A stretch of 64,000 nucleotides of DNA from Rhizobium sp. 16-488-2b (lineage in GTDB: Bacteria > Pseudomonadota > Alphaproteobacteria > Rhizobiales > Rhizobiaceae): positions 62,001 through 126,000 of the forward strand of contig NZ_JAGHMF010000036.1 of assembly GCF_017741815.1 (NCBI RefSeq), in the 5' to 3' direction. Each line of letters opens with the position of its first letter. Positions within the stretch are counted from its first letter, which is position 1. Both the position numbers and the translations under genes were made by a program. Positions 54,356-62,592 of this stretch are shown in pieces. The notes below the pieces were generated by a model. It was not told the DNA's origin. It searched no databases and saw only the letters and a program-made list of their open reading frames with translations.

Positions 54356-54994
54356 TCAGCTCCGTGCCAGCCAGCCGAGGAAGCGGGCACGCACGCTGTC
54401 GAAATGGGTCTCCATCGCCACCCGCGCAGCGGCGCCGTCCCCGGCTTCGATGGCGTCGATGACGGCGATGTGCTCGAGCGCCTGCTGGTCGAAGCGATCG
54501 TGCGTGCGTGTGATTGTGCAGCGGCGAGCGATGCCGCGCATTTCGGTCAGCATGGTCGCGAGCAGAGGAAGCTCAGCGGCATAGGCGACAGCATTGTGAA
54601 ACGCATCGTCGTCGAGCCAGAAGTGATCGAAAGCGATGTCGCCGCCATTGGCGTAGGCACGCATGCGTTCGCGCGACTGGATGAGATCGGCTGTCAGCGG
54701 TCGCGTGGCCGCCGTCTCGGCTGCTGCTCCTTCAAGCAAGCGTCTGAGCTGGACGATCTCCAGCAGCTGCTCCACGGTGACCTGGCGCACCATGAGCGCG
54801 CCGTTCGGCAGCCTCGATATCACGTCCTCTTTCTCAAGGCGCGAGATCGCCGCGCGCAGCGGCGTCCGGGAAATGCCCGAGTCCTGCGCGAGCGAACGTT
54901 CCGTCAGCATATCGCCGGAGGAAAATTGTCCTTCCAGGATACGCTGCTTCAGATCGCGATAGACCTGTTGTGTCAGGTTTTCCTTTTCACTCAT
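54356..54994 (-). CDS. GntR-family regulator (FadR subfamily, FCD domain)
   Basis: 212 residues: an N-terminal winged helix (LTERSLAQDSGISRTPLRAA) and C-terminal FCD ligand domain (RRLLEGAAAETAATRPLTA, FDHFWLDDDAFHNAVAYAA, EHIAVIDAIEAGD) with Asp/His metal-type positions. It overlaps the M20 hydrolase gene by four bases. It is one of two GntR regulators inside the same operon. Confidence 0.9.
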   Translation of the reverse strand: MSEKENLTQQVYRDLKQRILEGQFSSGDMLTERSLAQDSGISRTPLRAAISRLEKEDVISRLPNGALMVRQVTVEQLLEIVQLRRLLEGAAAETAATRPLTADLIQSRERMRAYANGGDIAFDHFWLDDDAFHNAVAYAAELPLLATMLTEMRGIARRCTITRTHDRFDQQALEHIAVIDAIEAGDGAAARVAMETHFDSVRARFLGWLARS

Positions 54995-56244
54995 CGTGAA
55001 CCGCCCGTCTCGCCGGCAATCGCGGCGTACAAGGTTTCGACTGCCGCGGCCAAATCCGCATTGTCCATGGCTTCATCGGGATTGTGGCTGCCGTTCCAGT
55101 TGCGCAGGAACACCATGACGGAGTCCCAGCCCGCCTGCGCGAAGGCTGCCGCATCATGGCCGCCCCCCGACAGCATCCGGCGCGGCGAGTGGCCGAGCCG
55201 TTTCGCCGCATCGGCAATCATGTCGCCGAGATCAGCCGACAGCCGGGTCGGCTGGCTACGCGACTGCTCACCGAAATCGAAGCGCACGCCACGCGACGCG
55301 GCGATCGATGCCGCCTCGGCCTGCAGCAGCGCGTCGGCGCGTTCGAGAACCGCGACATCGTCACTACGCAGATCGACGCAGAAATCGACCCGGCCCGGCA
55401 CTTTGGCGAAAGCGTGTTCCGAGCTTGCCGCATCGACCCGACCGAAGGTGACGGCGAGATCGTCGCCACCATCGAGAATGTCAGCCCAGTGCTTGTCCAT
55501 GGCAACGATCAGATCGGCCAGCGCGAAGACCGCGTCCGAGCGCGCCGCGCGCGGCGCTCCGCCCGAATGCGCCCATGTTCCGTCGATGCGCGCCTCGCGA
55601 TATCGCAAACCACCGCGTACGCCATCGACGATGCCGAACGCTTCCTTCGCATCGTCCAGCACAGGCCCCTGCTCGATATGCAGCTCGATGAAGCGCGCCG
55701 GCGAAAGGCCCGGACCGCCCAATATGGCATCGGGATCCCCACCTTCCGCGCGGATGTGGTCGCTGAGGGTGTGGCCATTATCGGCCCGCTTCGCCTGCAA
55801 TTCAGGCGCAGTCAGGCGCCCGAGCGCAGCCCGCGAGCCGGCATAGGAGACGGGGAACCACACGCTCTCTTCAGCGCGCGTGACAATGACGACAAGATCG
55901 ACCGGCGGCGTCTGCCCGCTGTCCACGAAGGCCGCCGCAAGGGCAACAGCGCCGGCGACACCGGCTGCGCCGTCATAGGCGCCGCCCATGGCAACCGTAT
56001 CCACGTGCGAGCCGACATAGATAGGCGGCGCATCGCGATCACGTCCCGGCAGGCGCGCGAAGAGATTGAGCGCGGCGTCCCGCGTCACTGTCATTCCCAG
56101 GCGCTCTACTTCCTCTGCCACCACATCATGCGCGCGGCTTTCGAGCGGGCTGTAGGATGGGCGGGTGAAGCCCGGGCCGGGATCGGAAATGGCGTTGATG
56201 CGATCGAGCAGGCGATCGATCGTGTCCCTGATGATTGCGCTCAC
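54991..56244 (-). CDS. Zn-dependent amidohydrolase (M20; carbamoylase/allantoate-type)
   Basis: 417 residues, amidase/hydantoinase-carbamoylase family. The metal motifs are PPIYVGSHVDTVAMGGAYDG, IVTRAEESVWFPVSYAGS, FIELHIEQGPVLDD and LSGGGHDAAAFAQAGWDSVM. Relatives hydrolyse N-carbamoyl amino acids, allantoate, ureidoglycine or beta-ureidopropionate, releasing CO2 and ammonia. It overlaps both neighbours by four bases (dehydrogenase upstream, GntR downstream). It would fit after a ring-opening step. Confidence 0.88.
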   Translation of the reverse strand: MSAIIRDTIDRLLDRINAISDPGPGFTRPSYSPLESRAHDVVAEEVERLGMTVTRDAALNLFARLPGRDRDAPPIYVGSHVDTVAMGGAYDGAAGVAGAVALAAAFVDSGQTPPVDLVVIVTRAEESVWFPVSYAGSRAALGRLTAPELQAKRADNGHTLSDHIRAEGGDPDAILGGPGLSPARFIELHIEQGPVLDDAKEAFGIVDGVRGGLRYREARIDGTWAHSGGAPRAARSDAVFALADLIVAMDKHWADILDGGDDLAVTFGRVDAASSEHAFAKVPGRVDFCVDLRSDDVAVLERADALLQAEAASIAASRGVRFDFGEQSRSQPTRLSADLGDMIADAAKRLGHSPRRMLSGGGHDAAAFAQAGWDSVMVFLRNWNGSHNPDEAMDNADLAAAVETLYAAIAGETGGSR

Positions 56245-57188
56245 GCGGGTACCTCCGGCAGAAATTCAATGGTTGTGGCCGGCTTCTCGCCGGAGAGCGC
56301 CAGGAGCGCATTGCGGGCGGCGCCGACTGCGACCCGCTGCAACGCCTCCGGCGTCGTGCCGCCGAGATGCGGGGTGAAGATAACCCGCTCGGTGGCGCCT
56401 AGCGGACCGCTCGGCGCTTCCGGCGAATAGACGTCCAGTGCGGCCGCAGCGACAATCCCGCCTGCAAGTGCCTCGGCAAGCGCCGGTTCGTCGATCAGAC
56501 CTGCGCGCGCGGTGTTGACGAGAATGGTGCCCGGCTTCATGGCCGCAAAAGCGCTGGCGCCGATCATGCCTCGCGTTTCATCGCGCATGGGGGTGTGGAG
56601 CGAGACGACATCGGCCTGTGCGAGGCCCTCAGCAAGCGTGGTCACCCTCTGAAAGGTGCCGACATCGGCACTTCTCGGCGAAAAAACGAGAACCCGCATG
56701 CCGAGCGCTGCGTGAAGCATCCGCCCCAATCCGGCGCCCGTCGCGCCCCAGCCGACGACGAGCGCGGTCTTGCCGGACAATTCATGAAACGTATGGGCCT
56801 CGCGAAAGCCGCGCTCGCCGGAGCGAACCGCACGATCGGCAGCGGGAACAAGCCGAGCCGCCGCGAGCGTGAGCCCCAAGGCGAGTTCCGAAACCGATTG
56901 CGCGTTCGCGCCGGGTGTGTTGCACACCAGCACGCCTTTTTGATGCGCCGCGCGCTTGTCGACGGCATCGTGGCCAGCGCCGTGAACGACAACAACCTTC
57001 AGGCGATCGCTTGCGAGGATGGGCGCAGCCGAGAGGCCCGCATCGCGGGTGATGGCGGCGTCGCAGCCGATGATCATCGTCGATACGGTCTCAGCGTCCG
57101 GCGATGGGCACAGCACGGGTTCCACGCCCGCCTGCCGCAGGAGATCAAGGCCATCCTTGTGAATGGGTTGAACGATCAGGCACTTCAT
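56241..57188 (-). CDS. D-2-hydroxyacid dehydrogenase (phosphoglycerate-dehydrogenase type)
   Basis: 315 residues. The Rossmann loop is ALVVGWGATGAGLGRMLHAA, catalytic Arg in LVNTARAGLIDEPALAEAL, Glu near ALDVYSPEAPSGPLG and His in VIFTPHLGGTTPEAL. It resembles 3-phosphoglycerate dehydrogenase-like proteins but lacks the C-terminal ACT domain, so it is likely catabolic. It is coupled by four-base overlaps with GntR upstream and the M20 enzyme downstream. Confidence 0.88.
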   Translation of the reverse strand: MKCLIVQPIHKDGLDLLRQAGVEPVLCPSPDAETVSTMIIGCDAAITRDAGLSAAPILASDRLKVVVVHGAGHDAVDKRAAHQKGVLVCNTPGANAQSVSELALGLTLAAARLVPAADRAVRSGERGFREAHTFHELSGKTALVVGWGATGAGLGRMLHAALGMRVLVFSPRSADVGTFQRVTTLAEGLAQADVVSLHTPMRDETRGMIGASAFAAMKPGTILVNTARAGLIDEPALAEALAGGIVAAAALDVYSPEAPSGPLGATERVIFTPHLGGTTPEALQRVAVGAARNALLALSGEKPATTIEFLPEVPA

Positions 57189-57829
57189 CGCATTGCTTTC
57201 CGCTCGTTGCTTTCAAGCCGACCGACAATCGCGTCGCGGGCATTGAGGACATGTCGGCTCATCAGCTTTCCAGCCTGTTCTCCATCCTTGGCGCGCAGCG
57301 CCGCAATGATCTCAAGGTGCTCCTCGCAACCCTTCAGATAGCGTGCGGGAACGAGGCTGTGGTCGAACATGCAGGGCCGGCGCCTGAGATCGCTGATGGT
57401 GCGCACCACCATCTGGTTGGACGTGGAACGCGCCAGCGTCAGATGGAAATCATCATCGACCCGGCGCTGCTCGTCTTCCTCGCCCGGTCCTTCGGTCATC
57501 AGGGCGGTCACGCGCCTCTCGAAACCGTCGAGGATAGCGGGAGCGACCGCCGTCGCATGGCGGGCGCAATAGCCTTCGATGACACTTCGGAGAAAGAAGA
57601 TCTCGTTCACCTCGCCTGAGGTCAGCGTGCGAACCTTGAGAAAGCGCCCCTCCTGGACGGCAAGTCCTTCGGCCTCGATGCGCTTGATCGCTTCGCGAAC
57701 CGGCGTGCGCGACATGGCAAGTTCCTCGCCGAGCCTCGCTTCCTGCAAGACGTCGCCGGGCTTGAGTCCGCCGGCGAGGATCATCTCGATGATTTTCGCA
57801 TAGGCCTGCTTGGCAAGCGGTTGGCTCAT
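57185..57829 (-). CDS. GntR-family regulator (FadR subfamily, FCD domain), second copy
   Basis: 214 residues: winged helix (LQEARLGEELAMSRTPVREA) and FCD domain (LRSVIEGYCARHATAVAPAI, EQRRVDDDFHLTLARST). It is distinct from the other GntR gene of this operon. It overlaps pxpC and the dehydrogenase gene by four bases each. It probably senses a pathway intermediate and controls the divergent promoters at 59538-59785 (inference). Confidence 0.9.
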   Translation of the reverse strand: MSQPLAKQAYAKIIEMILAGGLKPGDVLQEARLGEELAMSRTPVREAIKRIEAEGLAVQEGRFLKVRTLTSGEVNEIFFLRSVIEGYCARHATAVAPAILDGFERRVTALMTEGPGEEDEQRRVDDDFHLTLARSTSNQMVVRTISDLRRRPCMFDHSLVPARYLKGCEEHLEIIAALRAKDGEQAGKLMSRHVLNARDAIVGRLESNERKAMR

Positions 57830-58797
57830 ATTTGTCGGTCCTCCACCTTTGCCACGTCCTCTGGTTTTTCTTCGAGAGACGCCAGGATATCCGCGAGCGC
57901 GTCATTGCGCGCGATCAGCAGCTCCTCCGCCTCTTTCTGGGATATGGATTTGAAGCGAATGGTGCTGCCGGTCGCCGTCTGCGCCAATCTTGGCAGGTCG
58001 ACCGAGGCAACGGTCGCGATCTTCGGGTAGCCGCCCGTGGTCTGGCGCTCCGCCATCAGCACGATCGGCCGGCCGGACGAAGGCACTTGGATCGAGCCTG
58101 CCACTGTGCCATCGGAAACAATATCGTGACCGTCAAAGGCATGGATCTCCGGCCCATCGAGGACCTGCGCCATGCGGTCCCGGCTCGGGGTTATACGAAA
58201 TGGCTCCAGCAGAAAATTCTTCCAGGCCTCCGCGTCGAAATGATCCGCCTGCGGTCCCGGAACGACGCGCACCGGACCGTTCGAGCGGGAGAAGGGCTTG
58301 CGAAGCGCCAAGAGCGCTGCCGGTTTTGTCTCGCCGAGCGGCAGATGGTCGCCGATCGCAAGCCGCCGACCCTCGATGCCACCGAGACCGGAGCGAAGAT
58401 GCGTCGAGCGCGCGCCCAGCACCTTCGGCGTCTCGATCCCGCCCGAGATGGCGAGATAACCCCAGACGGTCTGTCGCAATGCGCCGATCTTCAGGACCTC
58501 TCCCGGCATCAGCCAATGGCTTTCCCAACCGTGCCTGATCTCACCGTCGACGGTGATGTCGACGGCGCCACCGGTCACCGCGAAGCGGACCGGCTTTTCG
58601 GCCACGAACGCCCCGCCGACATGCGCGAACTCCAGCACCGCGTCACTGTCCGCGTTGCCGACCAGCCGGTTGCCGATCAGCATCGACATCCGGTCCATGG
58701 CACCGGCGCCGGAGACGCCGAGGTGCATAAGGCCGGTGCGTCCGAGATCCTGGACCGTCAGCATCGGGCCGGCCTGTTTGATATGGAGCATGGTCAT
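57826..58797 (-). CDS. pxpC: 5-oxoprolinase subunit C (PxpC/KipA-type)
   Basis: 323 residues from the ATG at 58797, which overlaps the pxpB stop by four bases. Family motifs are LTVQDLGRTGLMHLGVSGAG, VWGYLAISGGI and VRVVPGPQADHF, then VLMAERQTTGGYPKIATV. With PxpA and PxpB it forms the prokaryotic ATP-dependent 5-oxoprolinase that opens pyroglutamate to glutamate, an activity established for PxpABC in E. coli and B. subtilis. The frame is open further upstream, but that lies inside pxpB. Confidence 0.9.
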   Translation of the reverse strand: MTMLHIKQAGPMLTVQDLGRTGLMHLGVSGAGAMDRMSMLIGNRLVGNADSDAVLEFAHVGGAFVAEKPVRFAVTGGAVDITVDGEIRHGWESHWLMPGEVLKIGALRQTVWGYLAISGGIETPKVLGARSTHLRSGLGGIEGRRLAIGDHLPLGETKPAALLALRKPFSRSNGPVRVVPGPQADHFDAEAWKNFLLEPFRITPSRDRMAQVLDGPEIHAFDGHDIVSDGTVAGSIQVPSSGRPIVLMAERQTTGGYPKIATVASVDLPRLAQTATGSTIRFKSISQKEAEELLIARNDALADILASLEEKPEDVAKVEDRQI

Positions 58798-59537
58798 GGC
58801 GTCTCCCATTCCTCCACCGGCTCGCCCTGCCTGACGGCAGCATCGAGGCTCTCGGCCTCGTCGGTATCGACAGGGCGAAAGCGCACGCGATCGCCGGCGC
58901 GCAACAGGAATGGCTGAGGTCGCGAGGGATCGAATAGCCTGAGCGGCGTGCGGCCGATGAAGCGCCAACCGCTTGGTCCGGGAACGGAATTGATGCTGGC
59001 CTGCTTGCCGCCAATGCCGATCGCACTGGCCTCGATCCGCTGGCGCGGAACGGCAAGGCGCGGTGTATGCAATTGCTGCGGCAGGCCGCCGAGATAGGAA
59101 AAGCCCGGCGCGAAGCCGATCATATAGACGCGATAATCGGCGGACGCATGCAACGCGATCAGCTCCTCGCGCGACATCTGCTTCATATCCGCGAGTTCAT
59201 CGAGATCGATCCCGACCTCCTCGCCATAAAGAACGGGTACGGTAATCCGGCGCGCGGTTGCGCCGCCCACCGACAGCTGGCCGAGCAATGTTTCAAGCGA
59301 AGAGGAAAGGGTCTTCCCGCGTATGATGACGGGATCATAAGCGACGAGGAGCGAACGATAGGTCGGAACGGTTTCGATGACGCCTGTTATCGGCCGCGTC
59401 GCCAGCATGTCCGCCAAGGCGATGACACGCTCATTCGTCTCCTCATCGATGTGGTCGGAGAATTCGACCACGAGCGCACTGTCGCCGGACGCGATAATGC
59501 GCGGATAGTTGGGATGGACCGACTGCATCATGGCCAT
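58794..59537 (-). CDS. pxpB: 5-oxoprolinase subunit B (PxpB/KipI-type)
   Basis: 247 residues. The hallmark VYMIGFAPGFSYLGGLPQQL is present, along with IASGDSALVVEFSDHIDEET and IGGKQASINSVPGPSGWRFI. It is the first gene of the eight-gene minus-strand operon (pxpB, pxpC, gntR, dehydrogenase, M20, gntR, M24, VOC). It is divergent from pxpA. Confidence 0.91.
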   Translation of the reverse strand: MAMMQSVHPNYPRIIASGDSALVVEFSDHIDEETNERVIALADMLATRPITGVIETVPTYRSLLVAYDPVIIRGKTLSSSLETLLGQLSVGGATARRITVPVLYGEEVGIDLDELADMKQMSREELIALHASADYRVYMIGFAPGFSYLGGLPQQLHTPRLAVPRQRIEASAIGIGGKQASINSVPGPSGWRFIGRTPLRLFDPSRPQPFLLRAGDRVRFRPVDTDEAESLDAAVRQGEPVEEWETP

Positions 59538-59785
59538 GGGCGCGACTTTACCTGTAAGAGGGCCGCGGGCGCAGTAGAATACCGCTCAAGAGGCCCAAGT
59601 GCCGAGCGCAAACGGAAAGCGAGAGATATTTCCACCATCACCATCAAACACGTCTCGACAAGCGAGATTCTCAATCGACAATGCCCTTGTCATTTCAGTA
59701 CACCAACTGTATGTCAAGCATTATCCTACGCCCAGCGGCAATTGACGAATGGCCGGCGGCGCCCTCGCAAACAAGGAGTTCAGCC
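59538..59785. promoter_or_regulatory. Divergent control region between pxpBC operon and pxpA
   Basis: 248 bases with no gene. It must hold the promoters of both transcription units. No clear -35/-10 pair was found by eye, and any GntR operators were not resolved. Confidence 0.4.
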
Positions 59786-60559
59786 ATGGTATCAGTAGAT
59801 TTGAACTGCGACATGGGCGAGAGCTTCGGCGCCTACAAGATCGGCGACGATGCGGCCATGATGGAGATCATTACCACGGCCAACGTCGCCTGCGGTTTCC
59901 ATGCCGGCGATCCCGTTGTCATGCGCGACACGATCCTGAGCGCCAAGAAGCATGGCGTCGCCGTGGGCGCCCACCCGTCCTTCATGGACCTCTATGGTTT
60001 CGGCCGACGCAGAATTTCGGGCGAGCGGCCTGAGGATATAGAGGCGCAGATCATCTATCAGATCGCCGCGATCCAGGGGATGGCGTCGGCGCTCGGCTGG
60101 CCGATCACCCACGTGAAGACGCACGGCTCGCTCGGAAACATGGCGGCCGAGGATGCGGAACTGGCGGCCGTCTGCGTGCGCGCCATCCGCACCGTCGATC
60201 AGAACCTCGTCTTCATCACCCTCCCCTATTCGCAGACCATGCGGGCCGCCGAGGCCGCCGGCCTCAGCGTCGCCTGCGAGGTCTATGCCGATCGCCGTTA
60301 TCTCGACAATGGCATGCTGGCGCCACGGCAAATGGAGGGTGCCGTCATTCATGATGTCGACCAAAGCGTCGATCAGGTTCTCTCGATGGTCTGCAACAAC
60401 AAGATCCCGACGGTCGGCGGCAAAAGCCTCGACGTTGATGCTGCCACGGTCTGCATTCACGGCGACACGCCGGGCGCTGCGGTGACGGCGCATGCGTTGC
60501 GTGACAAACTCATCGCCGCCGGAATCGACATAGCCCCCTTTTCCAAACCTGAAATCTGA
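59786..60559 (+). CDS. pxpA: 5-oxoprolinase subunit A (PxpA, LamB/YcsF family)
   Basis: 257 residues: DLNCDMGESFGAYKIGDDAA, VACGFHAGDPVVMRDTI and GAHPSFMDLYGFGRR are the YcsF/PxpA signatures with metal-binding Asp and His. The ATG at 59786 has AAGGAG eight bases upstream; the frame is open earlier without similarity. It is paired with the transaminase gene (13-base gap) on the plus strand. Confidence 0.92.
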   Translation: MVSVDLNCDMGESFGAYKIGDDAAMMEIITTANVACGFHAGDPVVMRDTILSAKKHGVAVGAHPSFMDLYGFGRRRISGERPEDIEAQIIYQIAAIQGMASALGWPITHVKTHGSLGNMAAEDAELAAVCVRAIRTVDQNLVFITLPYSQTMRAAEAAGLSVACEVYADRRYLDNGMLAPRQMEGAVIHDVDQSVDQVLSMVCNNKIPTVGGKSLDVDAATVCIHGDTPGAAVTAHALRDKLIAAGIDIAPFSKPEI

Positions 60560-60572
60560 ACGAGGAATGATT

Positions 60573-61427
60573 TTGACCCGTACCGTATATCTGAACGGCA
60601 GCTGGCTCGCCGAAGCTGACGCAAAAGTCTCCGTCTTCGACCGTGGCTTCCTGTTCGCCGACGCGATCTACGAAGTCACCGGCGTTGTGGGCGGCAAACT
60701 GCTTGAATATGCCGGCCATTCGGCGCGCCTTCAGCGCTCCATGGCCGAACTCGGGATTACCTGCCCGCTGACGGAACAGGAACTGCTGGCCGTTCATCGC
60801 GAGATCGTCCGCAGGAACGATCTTCAGGAGGGACTGATCTATCTGCAGATTTCCCGCGGCGCGGCCGACCGCGACTTCGCCTTCCCGACGGACGCGACGC
60901 CGACCCTCGTCTTGTTCACCCAGGCAAAGTCTGTCCTCGACAATCCGAAGGTGAAGACCGGGATTTCCGTGGCACTCGTTCCCGATCAACGCTGGGCACG
61001 CCGCGACATCAAGACTGTTCAGCTGCTTTATCCCTCGATGGCAAAGATGCAGGCCGCATCCGTGGGTGCTGACGATGCCTGGCTGGTTGAGAACGGCTTC
61101 GTCACGGAGGCGAGCTCGGCGACTGCGCACATCATCAGCAAGGATGGGAAGTTGATCACGCGCGGCCTGTCCAACGCGATCCTGCATGGCATTACCCGCC
61201 TCAGCGTTCTCGACATCGCCCGCGATGCCGGCCTCGCCGTCGAGGAACGCGCCTTCACGCCTGATGAAGCTCAAAATGCCGCCGAGGCATTCATTACCTC
61301 GGCCACCAACTTCGTTCTACCGGTGACCTCGATCGACGGACAACCGGTCGGCGATGGCAAACCGGGGCTACAGACCCTAAAGCTCCGCCAGCTCTATATC
61401 GAAAACAAGCTGGCGAACGCCATCTAA
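60573..61427 (+). CDS. D-amino-acid transaminase (fold-type IV PLP enzyme)
   Basis: 284 residues. The PLP Lys is in WARRDIKTVQLLYPSMAK, with VSVFDRGFLFADAIYEV near the start and LVENGFVTEASSATAHII and SNAILHGITRLSVLDIA later. It resembles D-alanine/D-amino-acid aminotransferase. GAGGA lies directly against an ATG at 60567, too close to serve it, but is six bases from the in-frame TTG at 60573; I take the TTG as start, with the ATG as alternative. It could pass D-amino groups to 2-oxo acids that the neighbouring hydroxyacid dehydrogenases reduce. Confidence 0.86.
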   Translation: MTRTVYLNGSWLAEADAKVSVFDRGFLFADAIYEVTGVVGGKLLEYAGHSARLQRSMAELGITCPLTEQELLAVHREIVRRNDLQEGLIYLQISRGAADRDFAFPTDATPTLVLFTQAKSVLDNPKVKTGISVALVPDQRWARRDIKTVQLLYPSMAKMQAASVGADDAWLVENGFVTEASSATAHIISKDGKLITRGLSNAILHGITRLSVLDIARDAGLAVEERAFTPDEAQNAAEAFITSATNFVLPVTSIDGQPVGDGKPGLQTLKLRQLYIENKLANAI

Positions 61428-61433
61428 CCCCTC

Positions 61434-61458
61434 GTTGTCGCCCGTTGCGGGCGACAAC
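61434..61458. terminator. Perfect hairpin after the transaminase gene
   Basis: GTTGTCGCCC and GGGCGACAAC form a 10-bp stem with loop GTTGC, six bases after the stop. No T-run follows, so it may be a weak or Rho-assisted terminator. Confidence 0.5.
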
Positions 61459-61545
61459 AGCTATCTCGGTGCGGTGGGCTCACCAGCCAAATGCCCGGCG
61501 CGATACCGGGCTTCAGCCTAGCCCTTCGTCGTCACCAAATTACTG

Positions 61546-62157
61546 GTGCAGCCACGACATCAAACGCGGTTCAAATATCCCGAGTTCAGTGAGCAAATCG
61601 CGCACTTTCAGATAACCGTTAGTCTTCAGGTCTCATCAATGAAGACCAACATGTCGCCGATCAGGGGCTGGGGTCCCAAAGACAAGCGACTGCGGGCATT
61701 TGCACCGCATGGCCACTGGCGCACGCTGACATTCCTAGCCGCCTTGAGAAACGATCGACTTACAGCACCCTGTGTCTTCGACGGACCGATGAACGGCCAA
61801 TGCTTCCGCGCCTATTTCAAGCAGCAGTTGGTGCCGGTGCTCAAGCCAGGCGGCATCGTCGTCATGGACAATCTCGGCAGCCACAAGTCGATAGCCATCC
61901 GTCAGTTGATCAACGCCGCCGGTGCGCGGTTTTGGCTCCTGCCACTCGTCGGGCCTCAATCCGATAGAACAAGCCTTCTCCAAGCGCGAGCATTGGATGA
62001 AAATGCACAAAAGCGCACCATCGATGACACATGGCGTCATATCGGCCGGAGGCTCAAGCCTCTCAAGGCCTCACATCCTATGAGTTTATTTTCAAGGCAT
62101 GGGCTTCACAGCCCGAACGCTTCACCCTTAATCCGCTCCATCAAATGCCAGAACTAG
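61546..62157 (+). pseudogene. IS630-family transposase remnant
   Basis: The frame contains IS630 DDE-transposase sequence: NMSPIRGWGPKDKRLRAFAP, then VVMDNLGSHKS with the second catalytic Asp. Near 61945 a small deletion shifts the frame; LNPIEQAFSKREHW, holding the catalytic Glu, is then read in a different frame, and AQKRTIDDTWRHIG returns in the first. The N-terminal third is missing. No terminal inverted repeats were recognised. Not functional. Confidence 0.8.
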
Positions 62158-62190
62158 ACATCTGGGCACAACGCACCGCATTGATCACCA

Positions 62191-62227
62191 AAAACAAAAA
62201 AGCCGCCGCCAATGTGGCGACGGCTTT
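62191..62227 (-). terminator. Intrinsic terminator of the small Cys-ending gene
   Basis: On the minus strand a 13-bp stem (one mismatch) has a three-base loop and is followed by TTTTTTGTTTTT. It lies 25 bases after the stop of the 69-residue gene and shows that this gene is a real transcript. Confidence 0.85.
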
Positions 62228-62251
62228 CGGGGGGCAGGGAAGCCCAAGGCG

Positions 62252-62461
62252 TTAGCAATAGCTGCAGACAGCAGCCGGATTGCCTTTGATCACATCGATG
62301 AATTTCTTGACCGGGTTGGTACGCTGTTCGCGCTTCACAGCCGCAGTCTCCAGGAGCCGCTTGAAATCTTCAAGCTTCACGCCGTCGGCGCGCATCACCA
62401 TGGCGATCAGGGGGTCGCGAAGGGCTTCGGATATCGTCAGGTCGTCTCTGGTCTTTCTCAT
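62252..62461 (-). CDS. Small conserved protein with C-terminal CSYC
   Basis: 69 residues, starting MRKTRDDLTISEALRDPLIA and ending IKGNPAAVCSYC. It has no signal peptide or membrane helix; the central part (KLEDFKRLLETAAVKREQRT) is helical and charged. A strong GGAGG and a dedicated intrinsic terminator support it as a real gene. It is divergent from a TetR regulator with two operators between them. Function unknown; the terminal C-x-x-C could bind metal or undergo redox change. Confidence 0.78.
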   Translation of the reverse strand: MRKTRDDLTISEALRDPLIAMVMRADGVKLEDFKRLLETAAVKREQRTNPVKKFIDVIKGNPAAVCSYC

Positions 62462-62547
62462 GGCTCAGTCCTCCTTTCGTGGGCGGTCGCCCGTGTTCCA
62501 CTTCGGCCGCGCTGCCCTCTCGGCAATTGACTTCCGCGAAAAGTGGT

Positions 62548-62588
62548 GTTACCGGTAAGTAACAATGCATTTGTTACCGATCGGTCAC
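62548..62588. promoter_or_regulatory. Two TetR-type operators in the divergent gap
   Basis: Operator 1 (62548-62563) is GTTACCGGTAAGTAAC with the perfect core TTACCGGTAA. Operator 2 (62573-62588) is GTTACCGATCGGTCAC with the perfect core ACCGATCGGT. Their identical GTTACCG starts are 25 bases apart, about two and a half turns. The second ends five bases before the tetR start codon, implying autorepression. Confidence 0.65.
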
Positions 62589-62592
62589 ATGG

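Noticed and set aside
58798..58968. Upstream extension of pxpC
   Set aside because: It overlaps pxpB out of frame and lacks similarity. The ATGA overlap at 58794-58797 is the natural start.
61546..62157. Active IS630 element
   Set aside because: The N-terminus is missing, the DDE Glu is in another frame and no terminal repeats or target duplication were seen.
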